From Aulostomus chinensis (taxonomy: Eukaryota; Chordata; Actinopteri; Syngnathiformes; Aulostomidae): DNA of 64,000 nt. A model generated the notes under the pieces. The model saw nothing but the letters and a program-made list of their open reading frames with translations, searched no databases and was not told where the DNA came from. Positions 44,030-55,686 of the stretch are shown here, piece after piece. A program made the translations under genes and the position numbers. Each line of letters opens with the position of its first letter. The stretch's first letter is position 1. The DNA lies in NCBI GenBank assembly GCA_037954235.1, contig JBBMOA010000013.1, forward strand, positions 7,641,501-7,705,500. The letters are read 5' to 3'.

Positions 44030-47000
44030 TACTGAATCTGATCTTGATTCAGTTTGAGGACAGCTTGCTATATTTCGAATGGCCACGTCGGAGGTCACCT
44101 GTTACACTAAAAACTTGCTCAGCAAATGCTTGAGATGTTGGCATTGCCAGAAGATCGCAGGCAAGAGATTTTAGGCTCTGATCAACAGAATCCTGTGTAG
44201 CCCAAAAGTCAAGGGCAGTCTCTGTTTATAGGTTCTGACAGTTGCTCGTTGAATTTCTGCATTTCTTTCCAGACAGAGGACTTTGAGAAGCTAGATCTAG
44301 ATGGCTAGCGCCTTGCACTTGCTTTTGAGCGGAATCCACATCTCGGCCATTTCGCCATTGCTTCTGGAACCTCTCTTCTTTCTTCTCCCTGCTCATGTTC
44401 ATCACCCTCCTCCTCCTGTATTACTGGTGACATCATTTCAGCAATGTAATCTTCTGCTTTTCTCTGAAGTGTTTGTCATCATTTTCAGTGAGTGCTTGTG
44501 AGACTGTTGGGTCGAGGAAACCTGCAGCAATAGTGAGAGTTGAGTACTCAGGATCACCGGGATAAAAAAAAGCAGCTGAAGTGTTTGTCCAAGTTTGCCT
44601 TCATCTTATGTGCCAGGGAAGCTAGGTCCCTGTAGCTCGAACCCTGGGGGAACTCAGACAGGTGAGTGCTTTGGTCCAGGAGGGTAGGCACCACCAGGGA
44701 TAAGGACATGGTGTCACTCTGGAGCATCTGGGTTTGCTCATCAAAGGGGAGGAGCAGATATCTGAGAGCAGTCAGCTTCTGCCACTCACTTGGTAGTAGA
44801 TAGTCCCAGCCCATCCCATCAGCTACGTGAACAATTGAGCCCTTCACTTGTCCACACAGCTGCGGCAGTCGCTCAATTGCCACAGACAACTTGCAGAAGA
44901 GCCTGATGAGTACTCGAGCTTTGTCAAGGAGTCGACTGACAGTGACTTCTTTTTGGATCACCATCACCATGAGTCTGAGTGTATGTACAAAATAGGGGGT
45001 CCTCTCTATGGCTCCATACCTAGATAGATAAGAGAAACATAGAGAAAAGTAGAGATACTTTATTAAACCTCTATTGGAAATTCAATTGCCATGAGCAACA
45101 CAATGCAGTAAACAATGTATAACACACATTTTAATGTTTAAAGACAAAAAGCATAGCACAGTGACAGACATAAAAATGTTTACATCTACAAACAGACTTT
45201 ACCTGTGTTCCACAACAACCTCAGAGTCTTCATTACTCTCCTGGGATTCCACCTCAGAGTTGCATTTCGGAATCCTGCAACCATGTTGATTCCATAATCC
45301 GTAATGACCGTCAGAATCAATCCCAGATAAGCGGAGGACCTGGATAAGCGGAGGACGACGACGACGATGACTACTGTCAGAATTTTGTGTTTTTGTATTC
45401 CACAGTCCTCTGTGCCTTGGTCAACACAAGTATTTATACACTCTGCAGTGTGTGAGTGGGAGATATGGTCCAGCTTCAACAATGTGTGCTTTGGATTGTT
45501 CTCCTGATTACATTTAAAATGCTTGATATTTTCCCCAAATTTTGTGGCTAGTCTGTCTGTCAAAATGCATCCCTGTCATTGGTTGAGGGATACAAAATCA
45601 ACTGGCACTAATTGTGAGGAATTACTAGGTAAGTCCTGTTTTTTGTCCATATGTGGAGGGCAATTGTTATTCTGTGTGCCATGGTGAGTCTTTCTTGAAA
45701 TTTTTGTTTTTTATCATTATACAGCCTCTTGTCTGTGGTCTCCATCATGGGGATGAAATCTTCATCCTCAATAGTGCCGACAGGTAGACCAGTGCGCGGT
45801 GTTGCCTTTTCTTTAACACTTTGTTTAAGAGAGTCAGCTTTATATTTTATTATTAAGGTGAACGCTGCTGGGATTGATGATTGCACCCCCACATTGTTTG
45901 CACCAGCTTGCTGTTTAGGACTATTCATCTCTGGGATCTATCGAGGTGAGGAAAAATCTAAAGATACAATTTCTCCTTCGACAGACCTCCTGCAGGTTTA
46001 CAGATTAATTCAAATTCATCAAATGCAAGCTAATCCCTATAAGATAATACTTTGCTAATAGTATTATTAAAATATAAGATATCGAGTATAGATATTGAAG
46101 ATTCAAATAATGTGATAACACAATACAACTAGCCTGTTATACATGCCTACCTGGCCTTAGAGTGAATAATCATTCTCACATATCTCCTAAATAAATTGCT
46201 GAGTAATCTCAGAAATAACAAACTGAAGTTTGACTACTTAGTAATTGCAATGCATGGGCTTGCCATTAAGCTTTTTCTCTTAAGGACAAGTAAGTGAACC
46301 TGGATCGAGCATAATTACAAGTTGCTTGTCCAAACAATTAAATTTGTAGGCTATAGCCATTACAGCAGTAACACATGATGGGCATTTAAGCTGTATTTAC
46401 ACTGTCAGTCTAATGTAAGTCAGTTATGATATTTGTTCTGGTGTGGCACAGATTGAATGTGCTCTTTGATAGTGTAATCAGGAAAAAGACACAAGCATCA
46501 GATGTCTTGAAATAGGATACAGGCCTCATTCATATGTGGAAATAAAACATATGTTTTGGATATGTAGCAATGCAACAGGTAGATCAGATGGTCTCTGTCA
46601 TTTCAGCTCACATAAGATGCATATTATGAAAATAATGTTGACACGACATGCGTCAACATTATTTTCACCTAGACTAGTTTCACAAGCATGTGTGGAACAG
46701 TACACACATGTGAAACAGCTTATCTGAGTTGGAGGCTAGCTATTCTCCACGTAACAAAAAAGGAGCCTAAACCTTAAACACATTGGGGAACAGAACAGGT
46801 CTGAAAAGCCAACACGTTCTTTCCCCATACATTTCACTCAAACTTTAGGACAATATATGAGAAAGCATTTCACTTGTCCAAGCAAAAGGTTTAGCACCTA
46901 CTTGTCAAGCTACACGTTTCATTCACAAGCTTTGAAACTAGGAAACTTACATTAGCTAACACATAAAGCCAGCCAATGTTAGCCTGGCTAATGCAAACTC

Positions 47001-47240
47001 AAAACTTTTTTTGGTGATAAAGACTGACATCCAGGCTAAGCCAATATGGCTTGCTAGAAAATTTGCCATTTGATATAGCAATTGCCCAGTGACATTGACT
47101 TAACGTTAGTTAGCATCAGGACTTATTATTTAACATTAGCCGGTACAGTTAGCTAACTTACTGTGTCATAAATAGAAGTGTGGTGCACCTTCAAGTGTCC
47201 CTTGAGGTTGGTTGTATTCTTCCCACCTAACTTGAGGCCA
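44030..47240 (-). pseudogene. hAT transposase with BED zinc finger, broken
   Basis: Minus strand, N- to C-terminal from right to left. BED finger at about 47240-47165 (CGLKLGGKNTTNLKGHLKVHH). Middle part at 45928-45608 (GLPVGTIEDEDFIPMMET, FQERLTMAHRITIALHIWTK). DDE-proximal part at about 45360-45186 (LTVITDYGINMVAGFRNATL). Segment at 44970-44554 (WQKLTALRYLLLPFDEQTQM). C-terminal dimerisation domain near 44165-44040 (CDLLAMPTSQAFAEQVFSV). The segments are in different frames with stops, so no functional protein can be made. Part of the coding at about 45500-45580 recurs inverted at 47510-47590. Confidence 0.75.
46627..46667. repeat. 41-bp hairpin, perfect 16-bp arms
   Basis: TGAAAATAATGTTGAC, a 9-base loop ACGACATGC, then the exact reverse complement of the first arm. 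It lies inside the hAT element, in a probable intron of the transposase. Confidence 0.95.
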
Positions 47241-47241
47241 C

Positions 47242-47322
47242 AGGGCATCTCTACATCGATGTAGAGATGCCCTCAATGCAGCATATAAACGGGAGATCTC
47301 CCGTTTATATGCTGCATTGAGG
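47242..47322. repeat. Two overlapping perfect palindromes (32 and 52 bp)
   Basis: 47242-47273 is a perfect palindrome centred on CTACATCGATGTAG. 47271-47322 is a perfect palindrome centred on CGGGAGATCTCCCG with arms of 26 bp. They overlap by three bases and have no loop. They sit directly upstream of the BED-finger coding of the hAT transposase (minus strand), where the first zinc ligands should be, and so interrupt it. Confidence 0.97.
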
Positions 47323-47944
47323 TTTCCTTTCTGCTGAGATATAACTAAAGTGCGTCCATATATCTAATCTTTGTTTACGACCAAACCCTTTTTGTGCTGA
47401 GCTTGGCTGTCGCAACTGAAGGGTTGCTGGTTCGATCCTCATTCACCGTCATTCTGGAATTGGGACATCGGCACCTGGTAGGGGTTAGCGCTGTGCACAT
47501 CCCTCAACCAATTCAACCAATGACAGGGATGCATTTTAACAGACAGACTAGCCACAAAATTTGGGGAAAATATCAAGCATTTTAAATGTCCAATAGCACA
47601 CCACTAACATTTTAGTCCTGTCTCAGTCTCGTCAATGAAAACAAAACATATATTTTGTCATAGTTTTTATCAAAGATCTATTTTTCTCAACTCAGTCAAG
47701 GAAAAAAGGTCACTGACGAACATTTTTCATTATATATTTCATTACCAACATTAACACTGGAGGGCAAGGTATGAGTCACAAGTATGGTAGAGCAAACACA
47801 TAAACACACACACAAACAGCAGACATACACATGTACATTGGCTCACACACACAATCACAGATTTTCCTCAATATGTATTGATTTGGGACTTTATTTTGGT
47901 CTTCTCGTCATTTTAAGTCAACATGCCCATGGGATGTGTCATTG

Positions 47945-48075
47945 CTCAGAGGTAGAGTGGCCATCTAGCAACTGAAGCGTTGCTGGTTCGATCCTCACTT
48001 CCCCCAGTTCGTCAAAGTATCATTGAGCAACATACTGAACCCCTAATTGCTCCTGATGGCCCTGCGACTGTTGGA
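47945..48075 (+). mobile_element. tRNA-derived SINE fragment, second family
   Basis: Plus strand. A-box-like CAGAGGTAGAGTGG, anticodon-like region, then B box GGTTCGATCCT at 47984, followed by the body segment ATTGAGCAACATACTGAACCCC. The head without the body (CTGAAGGGTTGCTGGTTCGATCC) also occurs at about 47415-47440. Too degenerate and unfolded to be a tRNA gene. Confidence 0.65.
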
Positions 48076-48444
48076 GATGAGTCAAAGGAGTGAAGCTCCT
48101 AGCTGCATTTTCTCCAATTGTCCTTCCGTTATCCTAATGATGCTGATGTCCTTAAGTGTAGCCAGCACAGACATTAATTTGAGGTTGAGGTTTGCCTCTA
48201 CATACACACAGAAACCTTATCCGCAGGTTCTGGCAACATATGTCATTATGTGAAATTGACCAATTAGAGTCAGTTCTCAATGGGTTTCAACAGAAGCTAG
48301 GTCTGACCTCTTCCAGCGTTGGGCTTTGCTGCACATGTAATTCTGGTGGGAAGAGTGAATAAACCACTCATAGATTTAAAGCATAGCTTTCTATCTCCTG
48401 AAGCTGGGTTAAGGGTCTGGAATGAGCCCACCCAGGAGGGTGGG

Positions 48445-48570
48445 CATGAACACAATGGACTGGCGACCTGTCCAGGGTGTACCCTGCCCCTCGTCTAATG
48501 TTATCTGGGATAGGCTCCAGCTAACCCCCCCCCCCCCCCCCCGCGACCTCTTATGGATGGATGGATGCTC
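48445..48570 (+). mobile_element. DANA/mermaid-like SINE 3' fragment
   Basis: TGGACTGGCGACCTGTCCAG and GGGATAGGCTCCAGC, followed by a C run at 48526-48542 and a (TGGA)n tail. The tRNA head is missing. Confidence 0.8.
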
Positions 48571-49801
48571 ACCAATTACAAATATGGGTGTTTGTCATTC
48601 ATCGGTTTTGCAGTTTTTGTCTAACATAACATTGTACTCAGTACTGTTTTACACTCACTGAGCAGCATTGCTACATTAAGGACAAAATTAACCCCAGTGT
48701 TGGTCGAAGTGCAGCACTGATATTATTCTTATTTTTACGATATCAGCTGTTCCTAATACAACTCACAATCACTGGCCATTTCACACTTGTTTGGCTGCAG
48801 TAACAGTCACATAACCCCATACTTAAGTCTGCTGATGATATGGATGTGATATTTGCTGCCACAAGCCCATCTATCACCCCTCTACTCAATGAGAAGTCAC
48901 TCAACTAATTGAACTGGTCCAGTAAAGATAGATAGATTGATAGATATTCTCATATTACAAAGGTAACTAGCTATTAAAAAGTAAAAATAAAACATAGCCT
49001 AATAGTCTAATTTTTTTTTGGTCTAACCACTGTTTTCCAATTTTTCAAGTGTGTTTGTCTCTCAAACACTCAAAAAATGCACATGTATAGGTATGTAAGA
49101 CAAATTATATCACTGTTACAGGTAGAAGGTAAAAAAAAAAGAATCTTACAATATTCATCCCAAGACACATGGGGATCCCCAAGAATTATCTTACAAAGCC
49201 AGTGGTTTAGAACTAGTCTAAATAACAGTAAGAATAGCAAGAAAAAAATGAATGTCCAAATTAAAGTGGTTGCTGAATGTTCTTTATTTGCAGTCACATT
49301 CTGATTGTTTAAAAAAAGCATACATTTAAAGGAGAGCAATTCATATTCTGTTGTGGAAAAAGCAGCCTTACAGTCAGTCTGTCAGTCTGATATAGGAAGA
49401 TTGTGGACCTGGGCCCCTGCAGTCACTCATGACAGGCAGGGGTTACCTCACTAGTTTGGTGATTTGTAGGTAGCAATAACCAAAGTTACCAAACTTGTCA
49501 GCCACAGATGAAAGAGGGTAATCTGCACCCATTAGGCATCTGAAAAGCCTATTTGGAAATACTTTGATAGAGGACAGCAGCATTTTTGTTTAAATAAAGT
49601 TTATCATCATCATAATTTCACAATGTCTCTGACATGTTTTTATCCTTTTATTTGTAGTCTGTAGAGGCAGTTTATGAATTTATAAAGCAAATGTTCCTAT
49701 AAAGGAGGTTGTGGCCTCCTTATCTCTGATATCTTTGATTTTCACCAGTGAGGACATTGACTTGCAGCTGTGGTTAAACTTTAGACATGCTCTGTCTCAC
49801 A
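48571..49801. other. No gene seen
   Basis: AT-rich sequence with no recognised element. The open frame at 49070-49339 (minus) has no domain I can name. Confidence 0.4.
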
Positions 49802-50168
49802 GGTGCTGGCAGAGGACATGATGTACCATTGGTTAGAGGACACAGCAAGGAGGAAAGGACCCAAGGGCCAAAGTGAAGTGGAAAAATACAGAAAAGAACT
49901 TGAGAGTAGAAGGAGAGAGGTGTTGGTGAATACTGCCAGAACATGCAGACAGAAATATTCCATGAGGCAAACTTTGAAACTACATTCAAAAGCAATTGGA
50001 GTCAAGCAGTGCCAGAGCTGTGAGACCCATCCCACACCTTTTGCCAAAACTCTACCAGGGCTGAGAGAGCCCAGACACCCCAATCAAACCACGAGAAAAC
50101 ACTCATCCATTAGATATATCTTTGGACTCCAACAAGTCATGCCACTCAAAGAGGTGACACTCGAGTGA
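49802..50168 (+). CDS. Possible exon of an unrecognised host gene
   Basis: After an acceptor-like CTCTGTCTCACAG, an open frame reads VLAEDMMYHWLEDTARRKG then a charged helical stretch (EVEKYRKELESRRREVLVNT) to about 50023. There GTGAGA could be a donor (phase 1); the frame itself stays open to 50168. Amino-acid composition is protein-like (Lys/Arg/Glu-rich, coiled-coil type), unlike the surrounding noise. No homologue comes to mind. The true 3' limit is uncertain. Confidence 0.3.
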
Positions 50169-50689
50169 AAGGCTGTTCCAATATTGGATTAATATCAGAA
50201 ACACACACATACACGCATACACTCTCTCTCTCTCTCCATGGTGTGACTGTGATTTGAAACCTTTCCATGGTGGAGCAGAAATAACAGAGGTCATGACAAA
50301 CAGCTTGGGTGCTCCATTCCACATCAAGCATCCAAGCTCAGATAATCCAATATGCATCTGTAGGTATAGCTCCTGTGGATTAAGGCACTCCCACTCACTC
50401 ACACTCAGTGTATCTTTCATGCTCCCAACACAACCCAGTACACCACAAAAAGTCAAACAGAAACAAGTGCAGGAGAATACCTATTTGCATTGCCTTTTCA
50501 TACAGTTTGCTTTTTGAAGTTGGGTTTTTAAGACATAATAGAGCAATCAATTGAAGTGAATTTATGAAGAAAAGCTGCGCAAGCGAAAGTGTTTTTGAAG
50601 TTCTTGAAACAGATGGGTGAACAGTGTGATGTGGTGGTAGAGACAAGGAGAGTGAGAGATGTAGAGAGAGAGATAAAGTGAAACAGTGA

Positions 50690-53600
50690 GAGTTCTGCAA
50701 TGGTACCTGGAGCTCTTTCACCAGAGAAGAGCTTATGAACATCAGGGAAACAACTCCAGAGGATCTATTTCCTAACTTTCTGCTCCCAACTCTAGAAATT
50801 TGGACATTCTGGTCAAAGGTGCGCTCACCTTTGCTCACGCAGCGAAACGTCAGAGGAAGGGAAAACGGGCCGGTACGCTCATATGTCTTGGCCAACGCGG
50901 ACTACGTACAGCATCACCGGGAATATTTCTCTCTTAATATGTGTTCACTGTCCAACAAAGTGGAAGAATTGCAACTGCTGTCTAGCAAAAACAGGGACTT
51001 TTCTTTATCTGCGGTTTTGAGCTTCATGGAGACGTTACTGTGTGGATTAATACCGGACTCTGTGCTGCAACTGGCAGGCTTCCAACTCTACCACACAGAC
51101 AGAGACACGGAACTCTCAGACGAAACCAAAGGTGGAGGAATCTGTTTTTACATCAACGGTGGTTGGTGCAACGACGTAACAGTGATCCAGCAGCACTGTT
51201 CTCCTGACCTGGAATCCTTCATCATCCACTGTAAGCCATTTTATTCACCCCGTGAGTTCGCTTCATTCATTCTGGTTGGTTTTACATTCCGCCATAGGCC
51301 AACATGAAGAACGCACAGCGCATGCTTGCCGACCAGATACAGTGTGTGGAGCAGACCTATCCGGAGACTGTTCTTGGAGACTTTTAACAAATTAACCTCA
51401 GTCATGAACTCCCTAAATACAGACAGTTTGGTAAATGCTTCACCAGAGAGGAGAACATTCTGGATCACTGCTACACCACAGTCAGGGATGCTTATCCCCT
51501 GCGCTGCGTTCGGCCACTCCCACCAACTGATTCCTGCCTACAGGCAGAAACTAAAGCTCTGCAAATCTGTAGTGAGGACTTCAAAGAAGTGGACCAGTGA
51601 GGCTGTGGAGGATCTCCAGGCGTGTTTCGACTCTACTGACTGGGATGTGTTCAGGTCTGCTACCAACAGTCTGGATGATTACACAGAGGCTGTGACGTCA
51701 TACATCAGCTTCTATGAAGACTGCTGTGTTCCATCACACACCAGGGTGAGTTATGTGAGAAAATGAGCTGTTGATCATGTTGTGTTCATATGGCACCACC
51801 ATATCAGGAGTTGATTGTGTATAAGTATGTGATGTGATTGTTTGGGTTAAGTTGTGCAGGCTGCTAGTTGCATCCGAACTGTCAAGGCTGAATGACAAGA
51901 ATAATGGGACAAGACGACCTGAGTGTGCAGATGTATTAATCAAGAAGTATGATATGCATGAGTGTAAAATTACATATGCAAAAAAGGTGCGGCTTCAAGC
52001 ATATATTCACTGTCTGTTAATATCTTATTCAGACTCTCTGCTGCACTCTCAAGGTGCATGTAGTGGGGTCTCCAGATATATCTGTGTCTGCTTTGTTGTG
52101 TGAAATAAAGTGTTGATTTGTCAAAAGCAGACGACTCTGGTTGATCTCTTCTCATCAACGGACCCGGTGAAGTCGGCGTACTTCAACAGTTACAACAATG
52201 ACAAACCCTGGTTCACAGCCTAACTCAGACAGCAAAGGTTTGTAAAGGAAGAGGCCTTCAGGAGTGGGGAAAAGACAGACACAAAGAGGCGAAGTACAAG
52301 TTTCGCAAGGTGGTGAAAGAGGCTAAACGACTGTACTCTGAGAAGCTCCAACTCCAGTTCTCAGTCAATTATTCTGCGTCTGTCTGGAAAGGGCTCAGGC
52401 AGATTCCCAACTACAAGCCTAAAGCCCCCTGCTCCATCAACGACCGACGCCGAGCGAAAGACCTGAACGAGTTCTACTGCCGCTTTGAAAGACAAAGGGA
52501 CAGCCCTGCAACCATCACCCATGACACCACCCAACAGCCCCAGATCCAGTCACCTCCATCAATGCCCACCTTAATGACCCCCCTCTCCCCCTCCACACCC
52601 TCTTCAGCGATGACTCTTTCCATCCACGAGAGGGACGTCAGCAAAATCTTCAAGAGACAGAACCCCTGGAAAGCAGCTGGACCGGATTCTGTCTCCCCAT
52701 CCTCCTTGAAGCACTGCACTGCTCAGCTGTCTCCAGTGTTCACAGACATTTTCAACGCCTCACTGGAGACCTGTCACATGCCAGCCTGCTTCAAGACCTC
52801 AACCATCATTCTCGTTCCCAAGAAGCCAAGGACCACAGGACTAAATGACTTAAGACCCGTCGCCTTAACATCTGTGGTCATGAAGTCATTCGAGCGCCTT
52901 GTGCTTTCATCCCTCAAAGACATCACCGACCCTCTCCTGGACCCCTGCAGTTTGCCTACAAAGCCAACAGGTCTGTAGGTGATGCTGTCAACCTGGCCCT
53001 CCACAAAATCCTCCAGCACCTTGACTCTGCAGGAACCTACGCCAGGATCCTATTTGTGGACTTCAGCTCTGCCTTCAATACCATCATCCCAACCCTGTTA
53101 CAGGAGAAGCTCTCCCAGCTGAACGTGCCTGACTCCACCTGAATGTCGATTACACGCTTCCTGTATGACAGGAAGCAGTGTGTTAAGCTGGGAAAACACA
53201 TCTCAGACTCAGACCATCAGCACCGGATCCCCCCAGGGCTGCGTTCTTTCTCCTCAGCTGTTTTCCCTGTACACGAACAGCTGCACCTCCAGTCACCAGT
53301 CGGTCAAGCTTCTGAAGTTTGCAGACGACACCATCCTCATCGGAATCATCTGTGATGGTGACGAGTCCACCTACAGGTGGGAGGTTGACCACCTGGTAAT
53401 CAGGTGCAACCAGAACAACCTAAAGCTCAACGCTCTAAAGACAGTGGAGATGGTTGTGGACTACAGGAAGAACTCAGCCTCACCTGCCCCCATCACCGTC
53501 TGTGACTCCACCATTGACACTGTGGAGTCTTTCCGCTTCCTGGGAACCATCATTTCCTAGGACCTCAAGTGGGAGCCGAATATCAGCTCCCTCATCAAGA

Positions 53601-54180
53601 AAGCACAGCAGAGGATGTACTTCCTGCGGCAGCTGAAGAAATTCAGTCTAACAAAGACAATGATGGTGCATTTCTACACAGCCATCATTGAATCCTTCCT
53701 CACCTCCTCCATCACCATCTAGTACGCTGCTGCCACCACCAAGGATAAGGGCAGGTTGCAGCGTGTCATTTGGTCTGCAGAGAATGTGATTGGCTGCAAT
53801 CTCCCATTTCTGCAGGACCTGGACACCTCCAGGACCCTGAGGCATGCAGGAAAAATTGTGGCTGATCCCTCCCAACCCGGACACAAACTCTTTGAGTCTC
53901 TCACCTCTTGCAGGAGGCTGTGGTCTATCAGAACCAAAACCTCACGCCACAAGAACAGTTATTTTCCCGCATTTGTCTGAGGTATTTATCACTGCCGACT
54001 GCACTGCTGCTTTATTCTACATAACAGAGTGTATATATTTATATTTATATTTTTATATGTTTTTGCACTTTAAGAATTTAGTTTATTGGACTGCATGCAC
54101 CAACAGCACCACAAAAAAATCCTCGTATGTATAAATTTGTACACGGCAATAAAGTCTTTTGTGATTTTGATTTCTGATTC
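50690..54180 (+). mobile_element. LINE (CR1/L2 group), nearly complete ORF2 but broken
   Basis: Plus strand. Endonuclease region 50735-51310 (GGGICFYINGGW, HCSPDLESFIIHCKPFYSPRE), with catalytic parts lost by a deletion after FASFILV. Linker 51326-51750 and 52190-52460 (NNDKPWFTA, EAKRLYSEKLQLQF). RT 52600-53560 (NPWKAAGPDSVSPSSLKHC, FSSAFNTIIPTLL, PQGCVLSPQLFSLYTN, LLKFADDTILIG with the catalytic FADD). C-terminus to 53980 (TSRHKNSYFPAFV). The 3' end has AATAAAG at 54150 and a short ATTCTG tail. A solo LTR lies at 51754-52188. Several stops (for example near 52222, 53140, 53558, 53720) make it inactive. Confidence 0.85.
51754..52188 (+). repeat. Solo LTR inserted in the LINE, TSD GTTA
   Basis: Starts TGTGAGAAAATGAGC and ends GTACTTCAACA, with AATAAAG near 52104. 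Flanked by GTTA (51750-51753 and 52189-52192). If the LTR and one GTTA are ignored, the LINE reads V-S-Y-N-N-D-K-P-W in frame across the site, which confirms both boundaries. Superfamily not determined. Confidence 0.85.
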
Positions 54181-54186
54181 TGATAA

Positions 54187-55125
54187 AGAGAGATAGAAAG
54201 GGAAGAGACTGATGACAGACGAGGACGTGAGCAAGTGGTGCTATGGGTGGCAGCTTGAGCCTCTTCAGGTCTGTAGCCTCCTCCAGCAGCACAAGTTAGA
54301 AACACATATGAATATGATTTATATATGACACATATAGGAGGACAGAGAGGAAAGAGAGAAGGAGAGAGAGGCCCAGTGCACCATGGGAGATCCCCCAGCA
54401 GTCTCAGCCGTCAGCATATCTAAGGGCTCGCCTAAGCAGCCCTAACTATAAGCCTGATCAAAAAGGAAGGTCTTAAGTCTGCTCTTAAAGGTCGAGAGGG
54501 TGTCTGCATCCCGTACCGAAACTGGGAGACGGTTCCGCTGGAGGGGAGCCTGATAGCTGAAGGCTCTGACTCCCATTCTACTTTTAGAAACTCTAGGAAC
54601 CATAAGTAACCCTGCATCCTGGGAGTGAAGTGTTCTAGCTGGGTAATAAGGGACTATGAACTCTGTCAAATATGAACGTGCCTGACTGTTGAGGACTTTG
54701 TATGTTAGAAGGAGAATTTTGAATTCTATTCTGAATTTGACAGGGAGCCAATGCAGAGAAGCCAGTACAGGAGAGACATGGTCTCTTCAACAAGTTCTTG
54801 TCAACATGTGGGCAGCAGCATTTTGGACCAGCTGGAGAGTCTTTTGGGACATACTGGTGCAGCCTGATAGAACGGAATTGCAGTAATCTAGCCTGGAAGT
54901 AACAAAATCATGGACTAATTTTTCTGGATGATTGAGACAGGATCTGCCTGATCTTAGCAATGTTATGTAAATTAAAGAAAGGAGTCCTAGAGATTTGCTT
55001 TATGTGGGAGTTAAAGGACAGATCCTGATCAAAGAGAACACCTAGGTTCCTTACAGTAGTGCTGGGGGCCAAGGTAATGCCATCCAGGGTACCTATCTCA
55101 TTAGATAGGGTGTCTCTAACTGCGT
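54187..55125 (-). mobile_element. L2-type LINE 3' fragment
   Basis: Minus strand, same family as 587-3295. RT C-terminus at 54669-54442 (YPARTLHSQDAGLLMVPRVS, FSYQAPLQRNRLPVSV) with upstream frameshifted RT coding to about 55090, then the 3' UTR down to about 54187 (shared CAGCTTGAGCCTCTTCAGGT). 5' truncated and without the 3' pentamer tail. It abuts the 3' end of the LINE at 54180. Confidence 0.85.
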
Positions 55126-55566
55126 ATTCACACAGGATGCGAACGTGAATTTCACGTCGCGTTTTACATCGATATAGATATTCCAGTTTGCCAGGAGGAT
55201 CATTTTCATTTGGTCATGCCATAAAACAATTGATATAACTTAATAAATGGGGCAACCCCACTACACTACACTACATTCCAAACCAGTTTCTAGTCCAGGC
55301 CGTCACAAATGTACATGTAAGACACTGGCTAGGGGTTGTGGCTTGCAGAAGAAATTATTGCTCAACAACAGTCAAATCATAACTGGAAACTATCTTGACT
55401 TTGTCTGCTATAAGTGACCTATATGAAACTTGTCTTGTTTTCTTATGAAAAGCTGTTTTTTTTGTCTGCAACACATTCTGTTGCATGCAGAGTCTTGATA
55501 TATTTCCATATTACACAGTAAATATTTTTATGCATACCAGTAAGTGTTGGTTGTTTTCTTCCTCAG
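55126..55566. other. Mostly unassigned; short Harbinger-end remnant
   Basis: At 55122-55165, GCGTATTCACACAGGATGCGA followed by GAATTTCACGTCGCG resembles one end of the Harbinger-type family at 9863 and 60299. The rest shows no element. Confidence 0.35.
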
Positions 55567-55686
55567 GCTTTAAGAATCAGGAGAGGCTCCCTGAGACAGC
55601 TGCATCTACAGAGTAACCTTGTAGATGTGAATGGGAAGCTGCCAAGTCGCTACAAGACAAAGAACATTCAGCAAATTAAAAAATGA
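55567..55686 (+). CDS. Possible terminal exon of an unrecognised host gene
   Basis: After the acceptor-like TTTTCTTCCTCAG, one frame reads ALRIRRGSLRQLHLQSNLVD then NGKLPSRYKTKNIQQIKK and stops at TGA (55684). The basic, helical character resembles the 49802 segment, which could be an upstream exon of the same gene, but no phase-compatible donor was confirmed. Function unknown. Confidence 0.25.
   Translation, partial: ALRIRRGSLRQLHLQSNLVDVNGKLPSRYKTKNIQQIKK

Larger units (their letters stand above)
42171..47759 (-). mobile_element. 5.6-kb hAT element
   Basis: Terminal inverted repeats CAGTGTTAATTTTGG at the left and its counterpart at the right (reverse complement CAGTGTTAATGTTGG). The flanking 8-mers are CAGGGCAA (42163-42170) and GAGGGCAA (47760-47767), 7 of 8 matching, as expected for an old hAT target duplication. 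It encodes a broken BED-type transposase on the minus strand and contains a nested element at 42251-43204 and several palindromes. Confidence 0.85.

Noticed and set aside
47945..48075. tRNA gene (A and B boxes present)
   Set aside because: No cloverleaf can be completed and it continues into a SINE body; it is a tRNA-derived SINE. The same applies to the heads at 25884, 56951 and 57859.
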